64,000 nt of DNA from VAZQ01 sp963816745 (GCA_963816745.1 CAWFLQ010000013.1:998588-1062587), one strand, 5' to 3'. Numbered from the stretch's first letter, positions 10,464 to 18,427 are shown. Made by a program: numbers and translations. Notes: generated from the sequence alone by a model not told the origin.

Positions 10464-11657
10464 TCAGGCCGACGCAACCCTTGTGCTTTCGAGTCGGACT
10501 GCAATTTCGGCCACATGCTCGATGCGATTACGGCCTTTCGCCTTGGCACGGTAGAGCGCCCGGTCGGCCTCCATGATCAGCGACGCTAGATCCTGATCCT
10601 GATCCGCGCTTGTCGCCACGCCGATGCTGACGGTGGCCGACAATGTGTCGCCGCCGATCTTGAGCGAAGCAGCTTCGAAGTTGCGCCGAATTCGCTCGGC
10701 GACGTCGAGCCCGCCTTCGAGCGGTGAGCCCGGAAGCAGGCAAGCAAATTCCTCTCCCCCAAGCCGGCCGAACAAATCGCCGGGCCGTATCGCCGCCGCG
10801 GCGACAGCGCAGAAGGCGATCAGAACCTGGTCTCCGGCGTGATGGCCGCAGGTGTCATTGATGGTCTTGAACTTGTCGAGATCCATCAACAGCAGAACCG
10901 CGGGGCGCCGCTCGAACCGGCTTCGGCGCAGCAGCTTCTCACCGCGATCCAGGAAGGCACGGCGGTTGTTGACACCGGTGAGCGGGTCGATCAGCGACGC
11001 GTGCTGGTGCCAGAGGACGATCCGTTCCCTGGTCAGACCTCCGAACAGATAGGCAATGGCGATCGAAAAAAATACCGTCTCGAAAATGACGAAGGTCCAC
11101 CAGTCGATGTGGATTTCATGGGAGCTCATAGCGAGCGGAACCGAGCCGGCCAGCGGGATTCGGATGAGAAACACCGCGGCGTGGACGAGCAGAAGGACGA
11201 TCAGCGGCCAGCGCGACATCAGCCCTTCGCCGCGGCCCCGCCAGAGCTCCCAGGCGCTCAGGCCCGAATATGCGATCACAATCGCGGCCATCAATGAGGT
11301 GCGAGCGATCGGCGCTGCGTAAAATGCCTCGACTTGACAGGCGAGAAGCCAGACGATCGCCCCCGCCAACATAAGAGGGATGGATATCGGATGGCCCTCG
11401 AAACTGCGCACCCCGCTCCACATGGTGCCGTAGGCAGCGGCGACAACCGCGTTGGCGATCGCAATCGACCAGAAATCCGAAATCTCGTGGCGCGCGAAAA
11501 CCAACGCCACGCCGAGCGACCCCATGATGAAGGCGGCTCCCCACAAGGCCAGGGCCTGCACGTTGCGGTTCTGCAACCAGGAGAGCAGCAGCATCAGTCC
11601 GGCGACCGCCGAGACGAACACGGTGATGATGAAGAGCGTAGGAAGATCAAGCGCCAC
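10464..11657 (-). CDS. Membrane-anchored diguanylate cyclase (GGDEF)
   Basis: Synthesises cyclic di-GMP from two GTP. About 397 aa from a GTG at 11657 preceded by AGAGG. The N-terminal half has about six hydrophobic membrane segments, starting LFIITVFVSAVAGLMLLL. It is followed by a GGDEF domain beginning DPLTGVNNRRAF, with the active-site motif GGEEF at about 300-304. An RPGD motif five residues before it is the classical allosteric inhibitory site, so product inhibition is expected. No recognised sensor domain; the membrane part may be the sensor. Earlier starts reaching 11891 would add residues with no hydrophobic character. Confidence 0.88.
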   Translation of the reverse strand: MALDLPTLFIITVFVSAVAGLMLLLSWLQNRNVQALALWGAAFIMGSLGVALVFARHEISDFWSIAIANAVVAAAYGTMWSGVRSFEGHPISIPLMLAGAIVWLLACQVEAFYAAPIARTSLMAAIVIAYSGLSAWELWRGRGEGLMSRWPLIVLLLVHAAVFLIRIPLAGSVPLAMSSHEIHIDWWTFVIFETVFFSIAIAYLFGGLTRERIVLWHQHASLIDPLTGVNNRRAFLDRGEKLLRRSRFERRPAVLLLMDLDKFKTINDTCGHHAGDQVLIAFCAVAAAAIRPGDLFGRLGGEEFACLLPGSPLEGGLDVAERIRRNFEAASLKIGGDTLSATVSIGVATSADQDQDLASLIMEADRALYRAKAKGRNRIEHVAEIAVRLESTRVASA

Positions 11658-12029
11658 GGAAGCCTCTGGTCCATGCGTTTCCCGGCCAACATGAACCTCG
11701 CCGGGCGCCCCAAGTCCTGCCTGAAGTCTTACTGCCTGCGTCCTATCGGGGCCGTTGCGGTGTCCCCTAAGAATTGACCCAATCTGCCGACGCCCTGGGC
11801 GTGAGCCCGGCCGTTGCATCCGTGCAAAGAATTTGGTGGAGACGGCCCGCGACGCCGCATCGAAGCCAACAATTGGGGCTGCGCGGCCCAATTACGGCAA
11901 CAAAGTGGCAATCTCACATCGTTAACGAAATCAAAATAAAGCACGGCCAAATTTTCGCCGAATGCTCGTGTGATTCCCGGCATGGGCGTGCTTTGGTATC
12001 TGAGTCTCTCTTGGGGGGTTTCGGGGGCA
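11658..12029. other. Intergenic region, diguanylate cyclase to ClpP-like gene
   Basis: About 370 bp between divergently read genes. No coding sequence with support on either strand. The part at 11920-11945 is AT-rich and may hold the promoter of the ClpP-like gene, but no hexamers could be assigned with confidence. Confidence 0.4.
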
Positions 12030-12479
12030 ATGCGTCGTCTTGCGTTCGCGCTGTTGGTTCCGGCTGCGCTGTGGAGTTCCTCCGCGGCCGCCGACTACCG
12101 CATCACCCGCGATCATGGCGGGCTGGTCGATCAGTACAAGGCCAAATATGCCTCGATCCGCGACCGCGGCGAGCGCGTCATCATCGACGGCATCTGCAAC
12201 TCCGCCTGTACCCTGGTGCTCGGCATCGTGCCCCTGAACCGGGTGTGCGTGACGCCGCGGGCGAGCCTCGGATTCCACATGGCCTACTACGACAAGGCCA
12301 CCACCTTCGGCATCAAGGTGACGAGCTACGCCGGCACCGCCGATCTGATGTCCTACTATCCGGTGACGGTGAAGGACTGGATCGCGCGCAACGGCGGGCT
12401 GACAACCGACATGAAAAAGGTCAAGAACGGCCCTGACCTGTGGGCCATCATCGATCCCTGCCCGGACGAATTTTTTTGA
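12030..12479 (+). CDS. Secreted ClpP/crotonase-fold protein
   Basis: 149 aa with a signal peptide (MRRLAFALLVPAALW to SSAAA). The mature part resembles the small periplasmic ClpP-like family (COG3904 type): a Ser in the motif GICNSACTLVLG at the position of the ClpP nucleophile, and a His in ASLGFHMAYYD. A peptidase role is possible but unproven. The ATG at 12030 is chosen for the signal peptide; the C-terminus ends in CPDEFF. It is convergent with the MOSC gene. Confidence 0.65.
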   Translation: MRRLAFALLVPAALWSSSAAADYRITRDHGGLVDQYKAKYASIRDRGERVIIDGICNSACTLVLGIVPLNRVCVTPRASLGFHMAYYDKATTFGIKVTSYAGTADLMSYYPVTVKDWIARNGGLTTDMKKVKNGPDLWAIIDPCPDEFF

Positions 12480-12494
12480 TTTCCGGTTTCAGTA

Positions 12495-12980
12495 TCAGTC
12501 GAGCGGCAGGATCGGATCGCCCCTGCGGATCACGCCACCCACTTCGATCGCGCAATTGAGGCCGGAGCGATTGTAGAGCGGCAGATAGACCGGCGCTTCG
12601 ACGAGCCGCTCCAGATACTTGCACGGAAAATTCAATCGCCCGCCGCGCAACACCACGCTTCCGACCTTGAAGCGCTTCCCGACCAGATGGTTCAGATACA
12701 CGCCCCGGACCGTGAGATTGCGGCGGTGGTCACTCGCTTTCAGCAGGATCGGGCCCGCCTGCACCGGTGGATCGTTGCGCGCGAGCGCTTCCAGGGCCTC
12801 GATCTCGATCAGCGTCACCTCGCGGACATCCGGCTTCTTCGAGTAGGTCCCGGTGCCGAGATAGTAGCGGTCGCCTTCGATTCCCTTGCCGGCGACGAGG
12901 ATTGCCTCCGGCAACTCCTCCATCGCCATGGACGCCGCCGGCGTAATGTGGATGTGCAGCAATTGGCCTGACCAGCTCAT
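12495..12980 (-). CDS. MOSC domain-containing protein
   Basis: 161 aa, a single MOSC (molybdenum cofactor sulfurase C-terminal) domain. Diagnostic segments are GIEGDRYYLGTG, the Arg/Asn-rich RRNLTVRGV and the conserved Cys in LNFPCKYLE that is thought to bind the cofactor or sulfur. Stand-alone MOSC proteins are linked to handling of molybdenum cofactor or metal-sulfur groups, with few tested functions. It lies 18 bp downstream of the protease-like gene, so the two are probably co-transcribed. Confidence 0.88.
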   Translation of the reverse strand: MSWSGQLLHIHITPAASMAMEELPEAILVAGKGIEGDRYYLGTGTYSKKPDVREVTLIEIEALEALARNDPPVQAGPILLKASDHRRNLTVRGVYLNHLVGKRFKVGSVVLRGGRLNFPCKYLERLVEAPVYLPLYNRSGLNCAIEVGGVIRRGDPILPLD

Positions 12981-12998
12981 GCGTCGGTGCCGGGCTCG

Positions 12999-13973
12999 TC
13001 AGTGCAGGCTCGGCCCTTTGAGGAAGCGATTGCGATCGCCGGAGGTCACGCGCGCCTCGAAGGTGCGGCCGTCGCGATAGATCGTCAGCGGCACTTCGAC
13101 TCCCGCCTTGCCGAGCGACCACACCTTGCGGAAAAAGCCCGCCAGATCGCTCACCTCGTCGCCGGCGACCGCCAGCACGACATCGCCGGTACGCAGATTG
13201 GCCTTGCGCGCCGGGGCGCCGTTGGACACCCGCGCCACCACGACCTTGTCGTCGATCTCGGTCGCGTTCAGCCCGAGCCAGGGCCGCGGCGGATGTTTTG
13301 GCCGGCCGGTCGTGAGCAGGTCGTCCAGCACCGGCTTGAGGATGTCGATCGGCACGATCATGTTGAGCGGCTCGGGCGTGCCGCTTTCGCGCACCTGCTG
13401 CACCTGCAGCGAACCGATCCCGAGCAGTTCCCCTGCCCGACCGATCATCGCGGTGCCGCCCCAGAACGGATGTGCGGGCGCGGTGAAGAAGGCTTCGTCG
13501 AGCACGTATTCCCAGTTGCCGGCAAATTCCTGCTTGGCGGCGATGCGCGCCACCACAGAATGCTTGCGTCCTCCGGCGCCGGCAACCACGACCGAATCGC
13601 CGACCTTCGCGGCCTTCGACTGGCCGATCGGCAGCGCCGGAAGGTCGAGCCGCGCCAGCGCCTGTACCAGGCCGAAACCGGTCTCCTGATCATAGGCCAG
13701 CACGTGGCCGGGAACGGCGCGGCCATCCGCCAGGTGGAGCCAGATCGTTTCTGCCTCGGTGATGAGGTAGCCGATGGTGAGCACCACGCCGTCGCGGATG
13801 AGGACGCCGTTTCCGGTCCGCTCGGTGCCGAGCGTCTCGGCGGTGAACGCATCGGAGGGAATGATCGCCCGCAGCCCCACCAGCGTGGTCAGGGCCCCCT
13901 CGAGGTCAAAGGAATAATTCTCCGGCTTCGGCTGGACGGTTTGCGGCATCTCCCAATCGCTCGAGGATGACAT
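12999..13973 (-). CDS. HtrA/S1C-like pseudoprotease with PDZ domain
   Basis: 324 aa with the layout of a DegP/HtrA protein: a trypsin-like domain (about 25-215) and a C-terminal PDZ domain (PRPWLGLNATEI onward). The catalytic triad appears to be lost: the segment matching VTNNHVI reads LTIGYLI (His to Tyr69), the Asp segment reads DQETGFG (Gly99) and the Ser segment reads HPFWGGTAM (Trp171). There is no signal peptide, so it is probably cytoplasmic. From memory, Bradyrhizobium homologues share these changes. A scaffold or chaperone-like role is inferred. Start ATG 13973; ATG 13949 is the alternative. Confidence 0.78.
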   Translation of the reverse strand: MSSSSDWEMPQTVQPKPENYSFDLEGALTTLVGLRAIIPSDAFTAETLGTERTGNGVLIRDGVVLTIGYLITEAETIWLHLADGRAVPGHVLAYDQETGFGLVQALARLDLPALPIGQSKAAKVGDSVVVAGAGGRKHSVVARIAAKQEFAGNWEYVLDEAFFTAPAHPFWGGTAMIGRAGELLGIGSLQVQQVRESGTPEPLNMIVPIDILKPVLDDLLTTGRPKHPPRPWLGLNATEIDDKVVVARVSNGAPARKANLRTGDVVLAVAGDEVSDLAGFFRKVWSLGKAGVEVPLTIYRDGRTFEARVTSGDRNRFLKGPSLH

Positions 13974-14045
13974 CCAGGCACTCCATTCGCTGGCGCAATG
14001 TCTCCATTGCAGACCGAACCATACACCGGCGCGCGGCTCCACCCC

Positions 14046-14216
14046 TAGTGTGGCGGATTTGACGTTCCTACCAGCATTGCCGCGAGTCCCTTCGTAGGAA
14101 CGTCAAATCCAAAGCCACACTAAAATCATAGAGTGGCTGGTGTCCCTTTGGTTCCGACGTTCGTAAAAGTGCGTGCTGCAAATGGATACGAACGTCGGAA
14201 CCGGGACACCAGCCAC
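14046..14216. repeat. Paired-hairpin palindromic element, copy A
   Basis: Two long hairpins side by side. The first pairs 14046-14071 with 14094-14122 (9 bp TAGTGTGGC plus 17 bp, both perfect) with an AAA bulge on the 3' side and a 22-nt loop. The second pairs 14133-14165 with 14187-14216 (14 plus 16 bp, perfect) with a TTT bulge on the 5' side. The sequence between the hairpins and the second hairpin resemble the element at 39549-39714. Confidence 0.9.
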
Positions 14217-14535
14217 GACTATACTACGATCCACTGCCTCCAAAAAAGTGGGGACCTCCGCACCGTTGGGCGAAGGTCCCGTCTTGACATTCTCAACAGC
14301 TTGTCAGTGGAGAGGCTCCACCTCCCGACGGCGACATCGTGGTTGCTCTCTACTCGGAGCAACCGGCCGCTGACCGGCGCCGTCGACGAGCAAGCGCCGG
14401 ACAGCGGTCGCGCGCGGCCAGAGATAGTCTACGACCTGGCACGACGTACGTATTCCAACGTACCGTCATGAGGGTTGATATTTAAGCCCGATGCGCGACG
14501 ATGGCCGATCGAAAAAAGCATGGGAGGTTAGGATC
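14217..14535. other. Intergenic region upstream of XRE regulator
   Basis: About 320 bp without a supported gene. It contains a TTGACA hexamer at 14284-14289 without an obvious -10 partner, a small hairpin (GTGGAG AGG CTCCAC near 14307-14321), and the ribosome site GGAGG just before the GTG start of the XRE gene. Confidence 0.4.
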
Positions 14536-14943
14536 GTGCTGAAAAAGGCAACAAACCCGATCGACCGGCATGTGGGCAGTCGCGTCCGCATGCAGCGAAT
14601 GATGCTCGGGATGAGCCAGGAGAAGCTCGGCGAAGCCATCGGACTGACGTTCCAGCAGGTGCAGAAATACGAAAAAGGCGCCAACCGGATCAGCGCCAGC
14701 CGGCTGCAGCACATCGCGCATATCCTGAACGTTCCGGTCGCCTTCTTTTTCGAAGGCGCGCCGGGCCTGCCCGGCACAGCCAACGGAGCAGACGTCGCAC
14801 CGTCGCCGGCCTACGTGACCGACTTCCTGGCGACCTCGAGCGGGCTCGCGCTCACGCGAGCGTTCATGCGGATCGAGGATGTGACGCTGCGACGGAGCAT
14901 CATCCGCCTGGTGGAGGAGATCACCGCGGATCGCAGCCGCTGA
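14536..14943 (+). CDS. XRE-family transcriptional regulator (SinR-like)
   Basis: 135 aa. The N-terminal helix-turn-helix is clear: VGSRVRMQRMMLGMSQEKLG, then LTFQQVQKYEKGANRIS as the recognition region. The second half contains the hydrophobic segment VPVAFFFEGAP and a helical tail. GTG at 14536 after GGAGG is chosen; from memory rhizobial homologues begin at this Val-Lys-Lys position. These regulators are common in Hyphomicrobiales, with mostly uncharacterised targets. It lies just downstream of the paired-hairpin repeat. Confidence 0.85.
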   Translation: MLKKATNPIDRHVGSRVRMQRMMLGMSQEKLGEAIGLTFQQVQKYEKGANRISASRLQHIAHILNVPVAFFFEGAPGLPGTANGADVAPSPAYVTDFLATSSGLALTRAFMRIEDVTLRRSIIRLVEEITADRSR

Positions 14944-15005
14944 CTGCCAGGTCCATCGACAAGCAACCGCGCACAAACGTTCCCGCTTAGGTACCCACTC
15001 GCCGT

Positions 15006-16376
15006 TCATGCGAAGTTTGTTCGAGACATGCTTGCACTCCGCTCGACTTGAAGCCTGTCACGGAAGCCCGGCGCAGCAGCGGCGAGATAGATCTTGCTGA
15101 GCGCCGCGACGCTGCGCTCGATGCGAAATGTGCGCGTCACGTGCTCCCGGCCCGCCCGTCCCATGGCCTGCCGCGCATCGACGTCGGCGGCTAGCGCGTC
15201 GATGGCCGACGCAAGCGCTGCATGGTCACGCGGCGGCACCAGGAGCCCGGTCTCGCCGTCGATGATCTGCTCGGACACGCCGCCGACGGCCGTCGCCACC
15301 ACCGGAAGCCCCGCCGACATGGCTTCGAGGATATTGTTCGGAAAACCTTCGTGATGGGACGCGCTGATGTGGATATCGGCGGCCGACAGGATCACCGGAA
15401 CATCATTGCGCTCGCCGACGAACCGCACGTGCCTCGACAAGCCGAGGTCATTGGCGTGTCGGCGCAGATTGCCGAGGCTGTCTTGCACGTCTCGGCCCGC
15501 GACGATCAGCACCCAATTCTGCGGGAGCCGATCGCGGAGCAAGCTCAGCGATTGCAGCAGATCCGCATGGCCTTTGTAGACGTGCAGATTGCCGACCGCG
15601 GACAGCACGAGCGCGTCGCTCGCGATGCCAAGTTGCAGTCGCGCCTGATCGCGATCGACCATCGTTCCGCGCAACGTGGCATCGTCGATGCCGTTGTACA
15701 CCAGCCGCAGTTTGTCCTCCGGCACTCCCTCCGCGCGCAGATCGCGCAAGACCGCGTGCGCATTGCCGATCGTGATATCGACCAGCCGATGCAACAGGCA
15801 AGGCTCGAAGACGCGGTAAGGCCACAACGTCTGGTGATAGAAGTTCAGCGACAATCGGCTCATGACCAAAGGACGGCGGCCCGCCAGCAGATTGGCAAGC
15901 GAGCCGACGACATACGCATTCGGTAGAATGGTGTGCACCACGTCAACATCCGCATTGCGGATGAAGCGAGCGACGGCGGCGGCGCGTTGGCAAATCCGGC
16001 AAACGTCCCGTGGGCGGCGGAACAACGTCCGAATGAAGCCGCCGCCTCGCGCAAGCGATGCGCCGATCGACCCAAGCTCGGGAACATCGCTCGCGGGCGC
16101 GGCGACGCCGTCCTGATCCACCCTCGCCCCGTTGATATCCACAACTGCTATTCCGCTCTCGATCAATCGCGCGGCGAGCACGCCCGGCCTGAACAGCGTC
16201 AGAACCGCGATATCGAAGCGATCGCGGTCGAACCTCGGCAACTGGCGTACCAGGTCCATCTCGGCACCCCCGACATCGAGGCTCGGAATGATGATGAGGA
16301 CTTTGGTGGGTGGCGCGCGATCATCGCCGCGCTCCTGCGCGTTCGACCGATCGAAGGCGCCACGCTTGTTCTGCAT
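15006..16376 (-). CDS. Glycosyltransferase family 4 (GT-B)
   Basis: 456 aa. N-terminal GT-B domain with KVLIIIPSLDVGGAEMDLVRQL, which contains the acceptor-side Gly-Gly loop. C-terminal nucleotide-sugar domain with NLHVYKGH, AADIHISASHHEGFPNNILE and the EX7E motif (Glu in HEGF and Glu in NNILEAM). Expected to transfer a sugar from a nucleotide donor to a lipid or polysaccharide; donor and acceptor cannot be read. It is not in a polysaccharide cluster. Residues 1-22 are polar and not conserved in the family. Its promoter would lie in the AT-rich stretch shared with the divergent S24 repressor. Confidence 0.85.
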   Translation of the reverse strand: MQNKRGAFDRSNAQERGDDRAPPTKVLIIIPSLDVGGAEMDLVRQLPRFDRDRFDIAVLTLFRPGVLAARLIESGIAVVDINGARVDQDGVAAPASDVPELGSIGASLARGGGFIRTLFRRPRDVCRICQRAAAVARFIRNADVDVVHTILPNAYVVGSLANLLAGRRPLVMSRLSLNFYHQTLWPYRVFEPCLLHRLVDITIGNAHAVLRDLRAEGVPEDKLRLVYNGIDDATLRGTMVDRDQARLQLGIASDALVLSAVGNLHVYKGHADLLQSLSLLRDRLPQNWVLIVAGRDVQDSLGNLRRHANDLGLSRHVRFVGERNDVPVILSAADIHISASHHEGFPNNILEAMSAGLPVVATAVGGVSEQIIDGETGLLVPPRDHAALASAIDALAADVDARQAMGRAGREHVTRTFRIERSVAALSKIYLAAAAPGFRDRLQVERSASMSRTNFA

Positions 16377-16499
16377 TGCCCGTATGCTCCTACCCGGCGC
16401 CGAGGATCAAGACACACGACCGACGCCGGCACCTCCCGCGCGGGGCGCAGTGAACGCCGGCCGCAGCCATGGCCCCTCCAGCATCCCCACCAATCGTTT

Positions 16500-16513
16500 A
16501 CTATAATTATAGT
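16500..16513. promoter_or_regulatory. Perfect 14-bp palindrome with TATAAT core
   Basis: ACTATAATTATAGT is a perfect inverted repeat in an unusually AT-rich stretch between the divergent glycosyltransferase and repressor genes. It contains TATAAT read on either strand, so it may be overlapping -10 elements, an operator, or both. No convincing -35 hexamer was found. Confidence 0.45.
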
Positions 16514-16543
16514 CATATAACCAGCTAAATTGTCTTCCGACCC

Positions 16544-16557
16544 ACCAATAAATTGGT
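16544..16557. promoter_or_regulatory. Inverted repeat, probable operator of the S24 repressor
   Basis: ACCAAT-AA-ATTGGT, 6-bp arms with a 2-bp centre, ends 11 bp before the repressor start codon. The position fits autoregulation by the CI-like protein it precedes. A half-site CCAATCG lies further up near 16490. Confidence 0.5.
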
Positions 16558-16568
16558 AGCCTGCGGCC

Positions 16569-17231
16569 ATGCTGGACCCGCAAGCCTTCGTCGCCGCCCG
16601 AAAGGCGAAGAAGCTCTCTCAATCGGAGCTCGCCGCGACCGCCAAGGTCAGCCAGCAGCTGATCGCGTCGATCGAAAAGGGCGTGACACGAACGACCAAG
16701 TTTCTGCCGCGCATCGCGGCCGCACTCGACGTGCCGCCCGGGCACCTCGACGCCGATTGGGCCGCCGTGGCGCCATCGGAATCTCCGGGCCCCGGCAGCG
16801 CCGGCCCCGGCTTCGCGTTGCCGGCCGGCCAGCAGGACCTGCCGATCCATGCTTCGGCCGAAGGCGGCGCCGGGCACATCATCGTGACCAGCGATGCCGT
16901 GGATTGGCGGCCGCGCCCGCCCCTGGTCGCGCATGTTCGCGAGGCTTACGGCCTCTACATCACCGGGGAATCAATGGTGCCGGAGTTCGAGCCGGGTGAT
17001 ATCGCGCTCGTGAACCCGCACCTGCCCGTGGTCCCGGACACGACCTGTATCTTCTACGGCGCGCGCGAGGAGGAGGTGCGCGCCACGATCAAGCGCCTGC
17101 GCCGCAAGAGCGGGGATACCTGGTATTTGAAGCAGTGGAACCCACCGGACGGGATGAAGTCCGAGTTCACGCTTGCCAGAAAGGCGTGGCCGGTGTGCCA
17201 CCGCGTGATCGGCAAGTACTCGCGGAGCTGA
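16569..17231 (+). CDS. CI/LexA-like repressor: XRE HTH plus S24 peptidase domain
   Basis: 220 aa. N-terminal helix-turn-helix (KLSQSELAATAKVSQQLIAS, residues 15-34), a Pro/Gly-rich linker (about 65-90), then an S24 domain with nucleophile Ser135 in ITGESMVPEF and general base Lys175 in RATIKRL. This is the layout of phage CI and related stress-responsive repressors that can self-cleave; the cleavage dipeptide was not identified. It stands alone next to tRNA-Arg with no integrase, so it may be a phage remnant or a domesticated regulator. An inverted repeat just upstream suggests autoregulation. Confidence 0.83.
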   Translation: MLDPQAFVAARKAKKLSQSELAATAKVSQQLIASIEKGVTRTTKFLPRIAAALDVPPGHLDADWAAVAPSESPGPGSAGPGFALPAGQQDLPIHASAEGGAGHIIVTSDAVDWRPRPPLVAHVREAYGLYITGESMVPEFEPGDIALVNPHLPVVPDTTCIFYGAREEEVRATIKRLRRKSGDTWYLKQWNPPDGMKSEFTLARKAWPVCHRVIGKYSRS

Positions 17232-17264
17232 AGTTGACACTCGGCCCGAGGTTTGTCACCCGTG

Positions 17265-17296
17265 TCTTAGGTACGTTCTGTCTTAGGTACGTTCTG
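17265..17296. repeat. Perfect 16-bp tandem duplication
   Basis: TCTTAGGTACGTTCTG occurs twice without a gap (17265-17280 and 17281-17296), between the S24 repressor stop and the 3' end of tRNA-Arg. It could be a duplicated regulatory site, a slippage product or an excision scar. Confidence 0.9.
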
Positions 17297-17303
17297 TCAC
17301 GAT

Positions 17304-17320
17304 GTGTCCGGGCCGGACAC
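17304..17320. terminator. Palindrome downstream of tRNA-Arg
   Basis: GTGTCCGG-G-CCGGACAC, 8-bp arms around a single base, ends 8 bp from the tRNA 3' end. It may contribute to termination of tRNA or repressor transcripts, although there is no T-run and the one-base centre is too short for a normal loop. Confidence 0.3.
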
Positions 17321-17328
17321 TCGTAGAA

Positions 17329-17405
17329 TGGCGCGCTCGGAGGGATTCGAACCCCCGACCCCCAGATTCGAAGTCTGGTGCTCTATCCAGCTGAGCTACG
17401 AGCGC
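17329..17405 (-). tRNA. tRNA-Arg(TCG)
   Basis: Minus-strand cloverleaf: acceptor GCGCTCG/CGAGCGC, discriminator G, encoded CCA (17329-17331), D-loop AGCTCAGCTGGATAGAGC, anticodon stem CCAGA/TCTGG with loop CTTCGAA (anticodon TCG, decoding CGA), T-arm GGTTCGAATCC. 77 nt. Its 3' end faces the S24 repressor, the side on which integrated elements usually lie. Confidence 0.95.
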
Positions 17406-17567
17406 GTCGGTCTTGTTTAGCGAAGAGCGGCCCTGAATCCAAATGGGTTTGTGCAGTTCGGCAACGGCAGATATCCGCGCCGAACTGCCCGGGGTCGAGC
17501 GTCGGTCGCTGGCGTCGGGCGCACGCCATGCTATGACCGCAAGTCTCGAAGCAGCAGAGGAACGACG

Positions 17568-17960
17568 ATGCCCGTCCCCGATCTACCGTCCTTCACCAAG
17601 CTCCTCGGTGTGAATGTCCTCCATCGCTCGCCCGAACGCACCGAAGCCGAGCTCACGGTGCGCGAGGAATTGTGCAACCGGCGCGGCGTGCTCCACGGCG
17701 GCGCGGTGATGGCATTGGGCGATACGCTCGGCGGCATGACGGCGAGCATCAGCATCGACGTGGATGGCCGTACCGCAACCATCGAGAGCAAGACCAACTT
17801 CTTCGCAGCCGTACCCAAGGGCGATACCGCGCGTGCCGTGTGCATGCCGCTGCATCGCGGCCGCACCACCATCGTGCTGGAGACGCGCATCACCCGCGGC
17901 GACGGCAAGCTGGCCGCGATCGTCACCCAGACGCAACTGATCTTCGATCAGAAGGGATGA
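17568..17960 (+). CDS. PaaI-family hotdog thioesterase
   Basis: 130 aa, a single hotdog domain. The segment NRRGVLHGGAVMALGDTLGG holds the PaaI signature (HGG followed by the active-site Asp), and the C-terminal strand ITRGDGKLAAIVTQTQLIF matches the family. Such enzymes hydrolyse acyl- or aryl-CoA esters; the substrate is not readable. ATG at 17568 is preceded by AGAGG and is preferred over the upstream in-frame start at 17451. Confidence 0.85.
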   Translation: MPVPDLPSFTKLLGVNVLHRSPERTEAELTVREELCNRRGVLHGGAVMALGDTLGGMTASISIDVDGRTATIESKTNFFAAVPKGDTARAVCMPLHRGRTTIVLETRITRGDGKLAAIVTQTQLIFDQKG

Positions 17961-18078
17961 AAGTACCGCCGCCAGTCCGCCTGAGTTCCGGTTCCAGCGT
18001 ATCCCTACGGTTCCACCGGCAGGAACCGCGCGCCGCCCTGCAAGTTGTCTTTCCACGGAGATCAGCAGGGAGATGGTC

Positions 18079-18400
18079 ATGACGAACCCGCACGACTTCG
18101 ACCCGAACTACAATCCCAGAATCCGACTTCGGACGCAGGCCCGACCCCCGGATGGAGATGGACCACAGGATGGGGGCCCCCACTCCGTGGGGATGGATTG
18201 CCGGCGCCGTATTCATCATCGTGATCCTGGCGCTCGTGTTCACCAGTAGTGACGGCACCAGGACCGCGAGCAACGAGGGCAGCCCGCCCGCGACCACGGG
18301 CATGGCGCCGAAAACCGCGCCGCCGGCCATCACGGTCCCGCCGCGGCCGGACGTCCGTCGACGAGCGGTCAGAGCAAGCAATAGGACTTCTGTCATTTAA
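18079..18400 (+). CDS. Small membrane-anchored hypothetical protein, one frameshift
   Basis: The N-terminus (MTNPHDFDPNYNPR) starts at the ATG at 18079. The frame must shift near 18120 (one extra base) to reach SDFGRRPDPRMEMDHRMG and the single transmembrane segment WIAGAVFIIVILALVF, then a Ser/Thr/Pro-rich tail. From memory this matches a Bradyrhizobium-type protein with the same N-terminal, membrane and tail order. The C-terminus may contain a second shift near 18355; the alternative frame ends at a stop at 18382-18384. Function unknown. Confidence 0.55.
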
Positions 18401-18427
18401 GCCCCCGGCTCACGAGGCCGGGGGCTT
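18399..18427. terminator. Strong GC hairpin, probable bidirectional terminator
   Basis: AAGCCCCCGGC pairs with GCCGGGGGCTT (11 bp, 7-nt loop). It lies between the small membrane gene and the phosphoesterase gene that converges on it. The T-run is minimal, so termination is plausible but not certain. Confidence 0.5.

Noticed and set aside
14046..14216. A CRISPR array or tandem repeat array
   Set aside because: The structure is two inverted repeats, not regularly spaced direct repeats with unique spacers. No array was seen anywhere in the window.
16377..17405. A prophage or integrative island at tRNA-Arg
   Set aside because: Only a repressor-like gene is seen. There is no integrase, structural gene or duplicated tRNA end in the window, so an island is not claimed.
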